In this document: positions 17,861 to 26,826 of the stretch, one piece after another
Layout: every line of letters begins with the position of its first letter
How positions within the stretch are numbered: the first letter of the stretch is position 1
Translations under genes and position numbers: made by a program
Assembly (NCBI GenBank): GCA_964518575.1
Contig: CAZFGW010000004.1
Span: forward strand, 1 to 64,000
Length of the DNA stretch: 64,000 bases
From: MGBC163016 sp964518575
GTDB lineage: Bacteria; Actinomycetota; Coriobacteriia; Coriobacteriales; Eggerthellaceae
Direction of reading: 5' to 3'
Notes under the pieces: generated by a model
Databases searched by the model: none
What the model was told of the DNA's origin: nothing
What the model saw: only the letters and a program-made list of their open reading frames with translations

Positions 17861-19786
17861 ATGACAAGGTTCAAGCTTGCAAATATCATCCTGAAGCGAG
17901 AAGCGCATTTCGCTCAGTTTCCCGAGCTTTTATATAGAGTTGAGAGCAATGTCGATTATTGTGAAGAGAATGACTCCCTTGCCTTTGAGGGTACGATTGA
18001 TTTTCTGACCTATTTCAATGCGATCTCGGTAGGGAAGTGGCGTACCTATACCGGCATCGACACCATCGCCTTGCATCTTGAGCTTGCGGGGGATGCCTGC
18101 ATGATCAACCTGAACGGTGTTCAGGAAGGGGCGGTTTCTCCCGCGGACTGTCCTTCGGGCTATATCGTTTCAACGACATCCTCGGTTCATCGCAATGTTT
18201 CGCCGATATCCGTGGGAAAGAGCATTCCTTTTGAAGGATCCGACGCATTCACTTCGATCGATATCCGCCTCCCGATAGATGGGTTGATCCTTGGTGGATT
18301 CGAATTGCGATCCTCCGGTGCAACCGAGATCAGGAACGCGTATTGGTACACCGATATTGATGAGGATAAGATTCGGGACATTAGGATTGCTCTGGTAACC
18401 ACCACCTTCAAAAACGAGCAATATATCATCCCGAACATTGAAAAAGTAAAGTCCCATATTCTTGCAAGCGATGATCCTATTGCGCGGGGATTTCACATGT
18501 TTGTTATCGATAATGGAAACACCCTTGATGCGCACGCACTGCAAACCGATGGTGTGAGCATTGTACCCAACGCAAACATGGGTGGTGCAGGCGGCTTTGC
18601 GCGAGGAATGATTGAGACCCTTGAAGCATCTGAGGAATACACTCACGTGCTTCTCATGGATGATGATGTGCAGGTTTCCCCCGAGAGTTTCAAGCGTACG
18701 TTCAATCTGTTATCGCTTACGAACGATACGTATGTGGATGCGTTCATCAATGGCGCTATGCTTCAGTTGGGAAAGCCGAACATCCAATTCGAGGATGTCT
18801 CAAATGTGCGCAAAGATGGCTTGTACCTGCGTCTTAAAGGCAATCTTATCGTTGACAATCTTGCTGATATCGCGGTGAATGAAGTCGTCGATGTCGAGGT
18901 GCCTGATGCGTATGGTGCCTGGTGGTATTCATGTATTCCCGTTGCGAAGATTCGCGAATGCGGATTGCCGTTGCCGCTGTTCGTGCGCTGCGATGACGTG
19001 GAATATGGCCTTCGGTGTCAGCCGACCTATATGACCATGAATGGCATTTGTGTGTGGCATGCTGAATTCGGATCGAAATTCCGTGCGGCGGTCGACTGCT
19101 ACCAATACGTTCGCAACTATCTGATCATGACAGCGCTGCATGAAAAGAGTTTTGAAGCGTTGTTCATGGCGCGCGTTGATCGGACATTCCGCTTATACCT
19201 CCGATCGATGGCATATGAAACTGCCGAGCTGGTGATCAAGGGTCTTGAGGATTATCTGCGCGGTCCAGAGTTTTTGATGAGTGCAAGCGGGGAAGACATT
19301 ATGAAAGAGAATAATGCCCAAGCGGAGAAGCTCGTCCCCCTCGATGAAGCGCTCGCAAACGCCTCGGAAGAGCATCCAGCGTTAGCACCTCGGCTCTCAT
19401 CGTTTACGCCGGATCTCGATATCGTTCGCGATAATCAACACGTGAACTCTCTTTTGAAGCTGTGGCGAACGCTCCCCTACGATAGACACTTATTGCCAGA
19501 AGCTCTTTTGCGAAATCATCCCGCTACTGCATATTATGGTGGGTATACGGTATCCTCGCCCGACCAGATCGCAACGCGCGTGCTCGTAGCTTGTGATCGG
19601 GAGGGGAAGCATGCTCACGTGCGTTTCCTTGACCGCAAGCGTTACCGTGCACTCAAAAAGCGCTGGCGTGATGCGAAGCGCTCATACAAGAAGAATGGGG
19701 CACAAATCAAACAGGCATATCGTGATGCATTTCCGCAATTGACGAGCCGAGAATTCTGGAAGAGCTATCTTGGAATGCAGCAGTAA
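17861..19786 (+). CDS. GlfT2-like galactofuranosyltransferase family protein
   Basis: A 641-residue protein with the architecture of mycobacterial GlfT2: an N-terminal beta-sandwich (about 1-170), a GT-A domain and a helical C-terminus. Signatures include V-T-T-T-F-K-N near 180, N-M-G-G-A-G-G-F-A-R-G near 240, L-L-M-D-D-D-V near 263 (metal-binding triad), F-V-R-C-D-D-V-E-Y near 370 and W-H-A-E-F near 400. The family extends galactofuran chains from UDP-galactofuranose at the inner membrane face. GGAGGAAGGT precedes the ATG, so this start is preferred over a GTG four codons upstream. No UDP-galactopyranose mutase gene is in the window, so the actual donor sugar is unproven. The C-terminal end is highly basic. 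Confidence 0.85.
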   Translation: MTRFKLANIILKREAHFAQFPELLYRVESNVDYCEENDSLAFEGTIDFLTYFNAISVGKWRTYTGIDTIALHLELAGDACMINLNGVQEGAVSPADCPSGYIVSTTSSVHRNVSPISVGKSIPFEGSDAFTSIDIRLPIDGLILGGFELRSSGATEIRNAYWYTDIDEDKIRDIRIALVTTTFKNEQYIIPNIEKVKSHILASDDPIARGFHMFVIDNGNTLDAHALQTDGVSIVPNANMGGAGGFARGMIETLEASEEYTHVLLMDDDVQVSPESFKRTFNLLSLTNDTYVDAFINGAMLQLGKPNIQFEDVSNVRKDGLYLRLKGNLIVDNLADIAVNEVVDVEVPDAYGAWWYSCIPVAKIRECGLPLPLFVRCDDVEYGLRCQPTYMTMNGICVWHAEFGSKFRAAVDCYQYVRNYLIMTALHEKSFEALFMARVDRTFRLYLRSMAYETAELVIKGLEDYLRGPEFLMSASGEDIMKENNAQAEKLVPLDEALANASEEHPALAPRLSSFTPDLDIVRDNQHVNSLLKLWRTLPYDRHLLPEALLRNHPATAYYGGYTVSSPDQIATRVLVACDREGKHAHVRFLDRKRYRALKKRWRDAKRSYKKNGAQIKQAYRDAFPQLTSREFWKSYLGMQQ

Positions 19787-19815
19787 CTTTCCTCGCATGG
19801 ACAAAGATTCGAAAC

Positions 19816-22674
19816 ATGACTGACGCAACCGTAATCGACCATACGAAATCAACTGACAGCAAGAACACCGTTGTTTCCCGTTGGATACAGCTCGTGAAAG
19901 AAAAGGACAAGCGCGTCTTTTCGATCACCTATTGCATTCTTTTTGCAATCATGTTCGCGTGTATGTATTCGGTCTTTTTCTTGAGGGGCGTGAACTTCAT
20001 CTGGATCGACGATGGACTGACCCAGCAATACACCGGATTCATCGAGCTGGGCGATTGGATCCGTTCGTTTTTAACCAGCATCTTCGTTACGCATTCGTTT
20101 GAGATTCCTCTCTGGAGTCAGGAGCTCGGCTACGGGCAGGATTATTTTTTGTGGATATCGTCATTTTTGGGCAATCCGATCAATTGGATCGCCGTATTCT
20201 CAAATGCAGAAAATGCTGAGTTCTTACTGAATCTTACGGTTCCTATAACCCTATTCTTGGGCGGGATCGCGTTTTGCCGGCTTGCTTTCTACCATGGGAA
20301 CGATGGCTTCTCGACCCTTATCGGCTCGATGGCATATGTGTTCTCAGGGGTTTCGATCATTGCCTTCAATCAGATTTTCATGCTCTATCCGCTGCTTTTA
20401 GCGCCCCTGCTCATTCTTGGGGTGGATAAGGTGTTCGATGCGAAATCCCCGGTTATGCTGGTGGTATCTGTTGCGTTGTTCGGATTCTATTCCTTTGTTA
20501 CCTTATGGATGGCATGTCTCTTACTTTTGCTCTATTGCATTATTCGCTACATATTCATGGATCATAAGTCCCCTCGGTTGTTCTTCACCCTTTTGGCAAG
20601 GGTGTTGATTCCGCTTCTCATCGGTATTGCGATCAGTGGTTTGTTCTTGATACCGAATGTGGCGTGTATTTTGTCCCTTGATCGGGTCGGACTTGAGCGA
20701 TCGTGGAATCTTTTCTACCCCCTGACGTTCTATATTGAAGCCATCCAAGGATTCATCGCCTTCAGCTATGTGGGATCCGAGTGTTTCTTCGGGTTTCTAA
20801 CCCTATCGGTGCTTGCGATTTTTGCGCTCTGCGTTGAGAAGAAGGACAAAACGGGCTTGATGCTTACAGTAATGCTGGTTGTGTTAACTGCAATGCTTTT
20901 GCTTCCCGCATTTGGGCGCGTCATGAATGGATTCGCCTACCCCAACAATAGGTGGACCTGGATGTTTGCGCTGCTTGCAGGCTACATTACCACCTATATG
21001 ACGCCTCGATTCTTAAATGGAATCATGTCGCTTAAACGCATTCAGGTCTTCGCAATATGCGCGATTGCGTTTTTCATGCTCTTTGGCGCTTTGGCTGCGA
21101 AGGCATATTATGTTCCGCTCATTTTGCTGATGCTCTTATTCGCTTTTCTCATCTATGCCAAGGGGACGCTCTTACATGTCGGTCTGGTCGTTTCGTTGAT
21201 CATCAGCTGCGGTGCGCTGTTTGGTCTGTGGGGTAAGAATGCGGCAGTCCGCAATGTCCCTCAGGGAGAAGCATATGAGATGTCTTTATCGGGTGCGAAC
21301 AGGGCAGTTGCGATGCTTGAAGGGGACGCATGGAGATTCGATGCGCTCGGTTCTACTCAGGGATACCGGAATACGAGCTGCGTCGTGGACAAGAACGGGA
21401 CGAGTTTATACAACAGTCTCTACAACGGCTATCTCGATGATTATCAATCCCAACTTGGCCTTACCACTGCTCCTCTGAACTTCTCAACGACCTCCCTTGA
21501 TGGGCGTTCGATCATGGAGCAAATGGCGAATGTGAAGTATGTCGTTGTAGGCAAGGGTGAAGAACATCTTGTGCCTGATCTCTATAGTGTAGAAAATCCC
21601 GTAGATGATGCACTCGGCATGGATGTGTATTCATCTGATGTTCAGATGCCCATTGCATCTCTCTTTACTGAAGTCATTCCAGAGAGTCAATTTAGGTCGC
21701 TCAACCCCATTGATGCGCAAGAGGCTCTTTTGCAAGGTGTTGTTCTTGACGAAGGGGACGCTTCCCACGATAAAGCAGAAATCGTGAACATGAACGAGGC
21801 GCTGCCCTTTACGTATCACCTCGAATCACGGAAAGACGTTGTGCGAACAGATGCGGGCGCCGCTCAATCTGATCCCGTTTTAGAGTCTACGCCCTTAGGT
21901 GAAGGCAGCGCAGAGCGGGGAATCGTGAATGATCTTTCTTTTTCGACGGAAAAAGAAGTGTCAATTCACCTGGATGTATCTATTCCTGCAAACACGGAGG
22001 CTTATGTAGTTTTGGAGGGGGTTGATTATCAGAGCGCGCCTGCCTTGACGGCTCGTTCAAGTATGGTTGAGAACGTGGCTACCAAATTGAAAGATGTGTT
22101 CCCGCTGTCTGATAACGGATGCACGATCACGGCAGCGGTTTCTGATAGGTCAACAGGGGTATGGCAAACGGGAAAGGATGCACATCTGTATTCCGGTAAA
22201 AACACCTGGGCATTCAATCTCGGATTGTCTGACACAGAACGACACGGGGTCGATATCAATTTCATTGGGGCGGGCGCCTATTCGATCAAGAGCCTTGAAG
22301 TTTGCGCAGAGGATACCCAGAAAGTCAAAGAGGCGATCAAAGCGATGGACGCACATGCTGCCTCCGATGTCTCTTTTATAGGCAATACCTTTGCGTGCAA
22401 CGTGGATGCGCAATCGGACGACGACATCTTGCTTGTTCGCCTGCCTTACTCAAGCGGCTGGAAAGCAACGATTGATGGTGCTCCGAGCGAGACCTTTGTT
22501 GCTGATCTCGGGTTTATCGGATTGGATGTGCCGCAAGGTTCCCATCGCATTCAGCTTACCTATGAAACGCCCGGATTGAAAGCAGGAGCGATACTGAGCA
22601 CGCTCGGGGTACTTTCGTTCATTGCTTTATGCGTTGTTCGTCGTACAATGAATCGTACCCAAAAAGAAGGATAA
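19816..22674 (+). CDS. YfhO-family membrane glycosyltransferase (GT-C fold)
   Basis: A 952-residue protein with about a dozen transmembrane helices in its first 460 residues, a long extracytoplasmic domain and a final helix before R-R-T-M-N-R. The first loop W-I-D-D-G-L-T-Q-Q-Y and the C-terminal L-P-Y-S-S-G-W-K-A-T-I-D-G motif are typical of YfhO proteins, which act outside the membrane on wall polymers such as lipoteichoic acid using lipid-linked sugar donors. It is in the same run as rmlA, rmlB and wecE and ends two bases before wecE begins. A plausible task is adding the dTDP-sugar-derived residue after flipping; that link is inferred from gene order. Confidence 0.85.
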   Translation: MTDATVIDHTKSTDSKNTVVSRWIQLVKEKDKRVFSITYCILFAIMFACMYSVFFLRGVNFIWIDDGLTQQYTGFIELGDWIRSFLTSIFVTHSFEIPLWSQELGYGQDYFLWISSFLGNPINWIAVFSNAENAEFLLNLTVPITLFLGGIAFCRLAFYHGNDGFSTLIGSMAYVFSGVSIIAFNQIFMLYPLLLAPLLILGVDKVFDAKSPVMLVVSVALFGFYSFVTLWMACLLLLLYCIIRYIFMDHKSPRLFFTLLARVLIPLLIGIAISGLFLIPNVACILSLDRVGLERSWNLFYPLTFYIEAIQGFIAFSYVGSECFFGFLTLSVLAIFALCVEKKDKTGLMLTVMLVVLTAMLLLPAFGRVMNGFAYPNNRWTWMFALLAGYITTYMTPRFLNGIMSLKRIQVFAICAIAFFMLFGALAAKAYYVPLILLMLLFAFLIYAKGTLLHVGLVVSLIISCGALFGLWGKNAAVRNVPQGEAYEMSLSGANRAVAMLEGDAWRFDALGSTQGYRNTSCVVDKNGTSLYNSLYNGYLDDYQSQLGLTTAPLNFSTTSLDGRSIMEQMANVKYVVVGKGEEHLVPDLYSVENPVDDALGMDVYSSDVQMPIASLFTEVIPESQFRSLNPIDAQEALLQGVVLDEGDASHDKAEIVNMNEALPFTYHLESRKDVVRTDAGAAQSDPVLESTPLGEGSAERGIVNDLSFSTEKEVSIHLDVSIPANTEAYVVLEGVDYQSAPALTARSSMVENVATKLKDVFPLSDNGCTITAAVSDRSTGVWQTGKDAHLYSGKNTWAFNLGLSDTERHGVDINFIGAGAYSIKSLEVCAEDTQKVKEAIKAMDAHAASDVSFIGNTFACNVDAQSDDDILLVRLPYSSGWKATIDGAPSETFVADLGFIGLDVPQGSHRIQLTYETPGLKAGAILSTLGVLSFIALCVVRRTMNRTQKEG

Positions 22675-22676
22675 TA

Positions 22677-23804
22677 ATGATCTCATTCAATGTACCTCCG
22701 TTCGTCCCGACAGCATCTGATTACATGATGCAGGCTGTTGCCAATCAGAAGATCTGCGGGGATGGACCCTTTACGAAGAAATGCAATGAATGGATCGAGC
22801 AGAAAACGGGCACTCAGAAGGCTCTTTTGACCACGAGCGGCACCACGGCGCTTGAGATGGCGGCCATCCTTTGTGAATTGCAGGAGGGTGATGAGGTAAT
22901 CCTCCCGAGTTATACCTTCTCATCAACAGCAACCTCTTTGGTGCTTACTGGAGCGAAACTTGTATTCGTTGACATTCGTCCTGATACGATGAATATTGAT
23001 GAATCGAAGATTGAACAAGCTATCACCGCTCGCACCAAAGCTATCAGCGTTGTGCATTATGCCGGCGTTGCGTGCGAAATGGATACCATCATGGATATCG
23101 CTCGCAGGCATGGACTCAAGGTTATTGAGGATGCCGCACAAGGTGTTATGAGCGAATATAAAGGTCATGCGCTGGGCACGATTGGTGACTTCGGATGCTT
23201 CTCTTTCCATGAAACGAAGAACTACTCGATGGGAGAGGGCGGTGCGCTGCTCATCAACGATCCCTCGAAAAACGAAGAGGCCGAGATCTTACGGGAGAAG
23301 GGGACGAATCGGGCTAAATTCTTCCGTGGTCAAGTTGATAAGTACACGTGGGTGAATTATGGGTCAAGCTATCTTCCGAGTGACCTCAATGCAGCATACT
23401 TGTGGTCTCAACTTGAAATTGCCGACAAGATCAATGAGGGTCGGCTTTCGGTGTGGCAAAGATATCATGACGCTTTCGCGCCGCTTGCTGAATCAGGCAA
23501 GGTTGAGCTCCCCGCCATTCCGGAAAGTTGTACGCACAATGCGCATATGTTCTATCTCAAGTGCAAGGATCTCGAAGAGCGCACGGAGTTGATCGATTAC
23601 CTGAAGAATCATGGCGTATATGCGGTCTTTCACTATATCCCGCTTCACAGTGCACCTGCGGGGCAACGGTTCGGTCGTTTTGCGGGGGAGGACGAATATA
23701 CCACCAAAGAAAGCGAGCGGTTGGTGCGCTTGCCACTGTACTACGGGATTACCGATGAGGACGTGCAAACGGTTATTGATGTCGTGAATGCATTCTACGC
23801 ATGA
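22677..23804 (+). CDS. wecE: dTDP-4-amino-4,6-dideoxygalactose transaminase
   Basis: A 375-residue PLP-dependent DegT/DnrJ/EryC1 aminotransferase. It is close along its whole length to E. coli WecE/RffA as I remember it, e.g. F-N-x-P-P at the start, G-D-E-V-I-x-P-S-Y-T-F, F-V-D-I-R-P-D-T-M-N-I-D-E, H-Y-A-G-V-A-C-E-M-D-T-I-M and E-D-A-A-Q-G-V-M-S. The PLP lysine lies in F-H-E-T-K-N-Y. WecE converts dTDP-4-keto-6-deoxyglucose to dTDP-Fuc4N, so it follows RmlB directly in the pathway. AGAAGGATAATA before the ATG sets the start. The residue pattern H-Y-I-P-L-H and Y-T-T-K-E-S-E-R-L is also conserved, so specificity for this sugar is likely. Confidence 0.93.
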   Translation: MISFNVPPFVPTASDYMMQAVANQKICGDGPFTKKCNEWIEQKTGTQKALLTTSGTTALEMAAILCELQEGDEVILPSYTFSSTATSLVLTGAKLVFVDIRPDTMNIDESKIEQAITARTKAISVVHYAGVACEMDTIMDIARRHGLKVIEDAAQGVMSEYKGHALGTIGDFGCFSFHETKNYSMGEGGALLINDPSKNEEAEILREKGTNRAKFFRGQVDKYTWVNYGSSYLPSDLNAAYLWSQLEIADKINEGRLSVWQRYHDAFAPLAESGKVELPAIPESCTHNAHMFYLKCKDLEERTELIDYLKNHGVYAVFHYIPLHSAPAGQRFGRFAGEDEYTTKESERLVRLPLYYGITDEDVQTVIDVVNAFYA

Positions 23805-23838
23805 GGGCGCACGGAAATTCAGGTGCATAGGGTTCTTA

Positions 23839-24309
23839 ATGCAACAAGAGACAGGCAAGAAGAGGAAGATTAATCATCATGCACTTGTGCTTATTGCCCT
23901 GCATGTGATTTTGCTTATATATTCATTATCGGGGCTATTTAGCAAACGCGCTGCAACCTATTCTTTTTTCAGTCTTGACTTTTGCCTCTTCTATTTATTC
24001 ATGCTTATCTTTTTGGGGATTTATGCTATTGGGTGGCAACAGATACTCAAGCATCTTCCCTTAACGGTCGCCTTCGCCAACAAAGCTGTCACGGTGATCT
24101 GGGGGATGGTTTGGGGTGCGTTGTTCTTTGGAGAGAAGATCACGCCGCTCATGATTGTAGGTGCTGTTCTTGTCATGGCAGGGGTTGTTCTCTACTCTCT
24201 CGCGGATAAAAAGCAGCAGGATGCATTGACGATTGAGAGCACTAGTTCTCTATCTGCGAAGACGGGTCATCCACGTGGTCGCATATCGCAAAACAGAGGA
24301 AAACGGTGA
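23839..24309 (+). CDS. SMR/EamA-type small membrane transporter, first of a pair (ArnE/ArnF-like)
   Basis: A 156-residue protein with four predicted transmembrane helices. The pattern A-F-A-N-K-A-V-T-V-I-W-G-M-V-W-G-A-L-F-F and G-E-K-I-T-P in the last two helices is that of the small multidrug resistance/ArnE-ArnF group, where two subunits flip undecaprenyl-phosphate-linked sugars. The next gene encodes a second such protein and overlaps by four bases, which suggests a heterodimer. The start chosen is the ATG after a modest AGGG site; an earlier ATG overlaps wecE. The tail after residue 125 is basic and polar. Substrate is inferred from the neighbouring aminosugar genes. Confidence 0.75.
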   Translation: MQQETGKKRKINHHALVLIALHVILLIYSLSGLFSKRAATYSFFSLDFCLFYLFMLIFLGIYAIGWQQILKHLPLTVAFANKAVTVIWGMVWGALFFGEKITPLMIVGAVLVMAGVVLYSLADKKQQDALTIESTSSLSAKTGHPRGRISQNRGKR

Positions 24310-24650
24310 TTCCCTATATTTTGATATATCTGGGGAGCGTTTTCATTGCTTCTGTGTCTCAGGTGCTTTTAAAAAAAGCAGCAAGTAGGCATTATGAAAG
24401 CATTGCAAAAGAGTATTTGAATCCCCTTGTCATCATTGCATATGCGCTCTTTTTTGGTACGACTCTTCTGACCATCTTGGCTTATAGAGAAGTTCCTCTG
24501 ACCTATGGACCTATCCTTGAGGCTACCAGTTATATCTATGTGACCATTTTCGGTATTGTTATTTTTAAAGAGCAATTCGGCTGGGCGAAGGGTGTTGCCT
24601 TGGCACTCATCATCGCTGGCATTATTGTTTTTAGTTTGGGGATAATGTAG
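24306..24650 (+). CDS. SMR/EamA-type small membrane transporter, second of a pair (ArnE/ArnF-like)
   Basis: A 114-residue protein with four transmembrane helices and the typical SMR ending A-L-I-I-A-G-I-I-V-F-S-L-G. The E-A-T-S-Y-I-Y-V-T and F-K-E-Q-F-G-W motifs match the group containing ArnE/ArnF. The GTG start overlaps the stop of the preceding gene as GTGA, with AGAGGAAAACG as ribosome binding site. This coupling points to equal production of both subunits. As with ArnE/ArnF, a heterodimer could move an undecaprenyl-phosphate sugar across the membrane. Confidence 0.78.
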   Translation: MIPYILIYLGSVFIASVSQVLLKKAASRHYESIAKEYLNPLVIIAYALFFGTTLLTILAYREVPLTYGPILEATSYIYVTIFGIVIFKEQFGWAKGVALALIIAGIIVFSLGIM

Positions 24651-24697
24651 AGAAATGAGCTTCTTCGGAAACGTAGGTTCATTCGGGAAGGAACGTA

Positions 24698-26461
24698 GTG
24701 AGTTCTAGTCTCTCGCATGTCATCGTTACTGCCTCCAGTACGATAGATCGTTGTTTGGAAAAGAAATGGGTGCGTTTGCTCGTATCCATTAGCGTTGCCG
24801 GGATCCTTGTTTTTTTGATGACCTTTTCAGACAAGATAGCCCCCTTCGATGATGACTGGGCAATTTCAGAGGCGTTGAGCGGTCGTTTTCCCGACAGTGG
24901 TCTTTGTCTTTTTGTCAACGCTTTCTTATCGCATATAGTGCTTGCGCTCAATGAAGCATTCCCTGCGCTCAATTGGTTTATCGTCATTGAAAGAGTATTG
25001 GCATTCTTAGCATGTTCAGCATTTAACTATGCTCTGTTCAGTTTCACTCCGTCAGCGCTTGCATTTTTGCTTGTTGCTGGCGTGGAGTATTTCTTTATAC
25101 CTTATATGACCTATTTCGGAAATTTCACCTTCATCGCGTCGATATGTACGATAGCGGGCGGCGCTATCCTTGTAGGAGAAATGAGGAGCAAGATACGTCC
25201 GGGTATAGCGTATACGATCCTTGGTATTGTATTATGCGTGTGCGGTTTTCTTGTTCGTTCAAACGCATTCTTTCTTTCCCTTCCGTTCCTTGGATTGGCA
25301 TATGTGTATCAAGTCCTACGTCTTTCTTTCTCAAATGGGAGTCAGACAAAGAAAGGACTAGCTTTTACACGAAGTGTTCCAATTATTGCTGTATTCATAC
25401 TTGTTATAGTTGCTGGATCTTACAACACGTATGCTTGGAGTCAGCCTGGGTGGGCTGAATGGAATGAATACAATACCTATAGGGCGCAAATATCTGATTT
25501 CCCAATGCCTGCATATAGTGATGTCGCTGATCAAATGACAGATGCCGGTGTTTCCGAAGAGGCATATGCATTAGCAACAAACTGGGCGACTGCGGATCCT
25601 GAAATGTTCACGATAGAGAAAATGGCTGCGATAGCATCCGTTTCTCGGGTTAATTCGTTGGATCAGATCCTTGAAGGATTAGTAACATACCCTATGAACA
25701 TAGGCGATCATCTTCGTATCGTTGCGTTCTTCTGTGCCGTAGTAGTTGTTGCGATCTTTTTGGGGCGAAAAAAGGATTGGATTGGTATAGGTATTGCTGT
25801 CGTATTTGCATACGGTCTTTGTTCTCTTTTTTTCGGTATGGAGAGACTGCTCGATCGAATCGAATACCCAATTTATATGTATGCCGCTTCGTCTATTGCG
25901 CTCATCATTGGCAAGGATGTGCGTCCTTGCCATTCTAAGCAAAAGTGCAATCTCATACGAGCAGGCATATCTTTGTTCACCTGCTGTATTTTTGTATTCA
26001 TGACATGCTATGAAATATACAATGCATCACGCAGTTTCAACCCTGCACAAATGCAGAAATCTATAAGCCAGGAAGACTACCAGCCAAGCAGTCCAATGAT
26101 GGATTACGTCATGGCGGAAAACGATAATATATATGTCTGGGGCACGCTTTCGCATGTTGCATTTGAAGGAATCTATGAACAGAAATACCTTCCAACGAAT
26201 CAGTTTTTAGAAAAGAATCTGAGTGTAGGCGGATGGATAACGAATGCTCCGTTTATCAATGCACGTAATGATCTTGCGGGGATGCCGAATGTAATTAAGG
26301 GGCTAGCCGAAAACGACAATGCGTATTTTGTAACGCTTTTTGATGGTATGGGCAACATCATATACAACTATTTGAAATCGGAATACTACCCAGATCTCAC
26401 CTTCGAAGTTGTTGATGAAATAGATGGGTATAAAATCTACAAGTTCGATTCTCAGCAATAA
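24698..26461 (+). CDS. Polytopic membrane protein, probable GT-C glycosyltransferase
   Basis: A 587-residue protein with roughly ten to twelve transmembrane segments, then an extracytoplasmic C-terminal part of about 130 residues. After the first helix the loop reads K-I-A-P-F-D-D-D-W-A-I, an acidic motif in the position where GT-C glycosyltransferases bind metal and lipid-linked donor. No named family is recognised. The start is GTG with AAGGA five bases upstream. It ends the rmlA-wecE run, directly after the SMR pair, so it may use the lipid-linked sugar that the pair flips. Function is inferred from topology and position. Confidence 0.7.
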   Translation: MSSSLSHVIVTASSTIDRCLEKKWVRLLVSISVAGILVFLMTFSDKIAPFDDDWAISEALSGRFPDSGLCLFVNAFLSHIVLALNEAFPALNWFIVIERVLAFLACSAFNYALFSFTPSALAFLLVAGVEYFFIPYMTYFGNFTFIASICTIAGGAILVGEMRSKIRPGIAYTILGIVLCVCGFLVRSNAFFLSLPFLGLAYVYQVLRLSFSNGSQTKKGLAFTRSVPIIAVFILVIVAGSYNTYAWSQPGWAEWNEYNTYRAQISDFPMPAYSDVADQMTDAGVSEEAYALATNWATADPEMFTIEKMAAIASVSRVNSLDQILEGLVTYPMNIGDHLRIVAFFCAVVVVAIFLGRKKDWIGIGIAVVFAYGLCSLFFGMERLLDRIEYPIYMYAASSIALIIGKDVRPCHSKQKCNLIRAGISLFTCCIFVFMTCYEIYNASRSFNPAQMQKSISQEDYQPSSPMMDYVMAENDNIYVWGTLSHVAFEGIYEQKYLPTNQFLEKNLSVGGWITNAPFINARNDLAGMPNVIKGLAENDNAYFVTLFDGMGNIIYNYLKSEYYPDLTFEVVDEIDGYKIYKFDSQQ

Positions 26462-26532
26462 TAGAAATGAATAGTTACTGGCTTTCTGGACTCTTGGTAT
26501 GTTGGGAATAATGGCATAGAGGATATTCTTGC

Positions 26533-26538
26533 TATACT
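26533..26538 (+). promoter_or_regulatory. Candidate -10 element before the acyl cassette
   Basis: TATACT lies 42 bases before the ACP start in the 118-base gap after the membrane protein gene. No good -35 box is found at 16-18 bases upstream. The ACP gene itself has AAGGAGAATAC as a strong ribosome binding site. Confidence 0.3.
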
Positions 26539-26579
26539 GTACGAAGTTGTGAATAGACTGTCGCAAACAAGGAGAATAC

Positions 26580-26822
26580 ATGTCAAATCAAGAGACCTAT
26601 GACAACGCTTTTATAGAAGTATTGGAGCTTGCTCCCGAGCAGTTAGGTTCCGAACTTCTTTATCAGTCAGTTGAATCGTGGGATAGTGTTGGACACATGA
26701 GTCTGATGGCTGCTCTGGAGGATGCTTTCGATATCATGATGGATACGGATGACATCATTGATTTCAATTCTTATGATAAAGGCAAGGAATTACTGAGCGC
26801 CCACTATGGCGTGGAGTTCTAA
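26580..26822 (+). CDS. Acyl carrier protein
   Basis: An acidic 80-residue protein of ACP size. The attachment serine for 4'-phosphopantetheine is Ser36 in S-W-D-S-V-G-H-M-S-L, matching the D-S-L/V motif at the start of helix II. It is too diverged from the housekeeping fatty-acid ACP to be that protein and is the first gene of a five-gene cassette with an acyl ligase and LuxE/LuxC-type enzymes. It should carry the acyl group that these enzymes load and reduce. AAGGAGAATAC precedes the ATG. Confidence 0.9.
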   Translation: MSNQETYDNAFIEVLELAPEQLGSELLYQSVESWDSVGHMSLMAALEDAFDIMMDTDDIIDFNSYDKGKELLSAHYGVEF

Positions 26823-26826
26823 TCAT

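Noticed and set aside
22677..23804. Contamination from an enterobacterium because of the strong WecE likeness
   Set aside because: The gene is embedded between typical Gram-positive wall genes with two-base spacing and matching composition.
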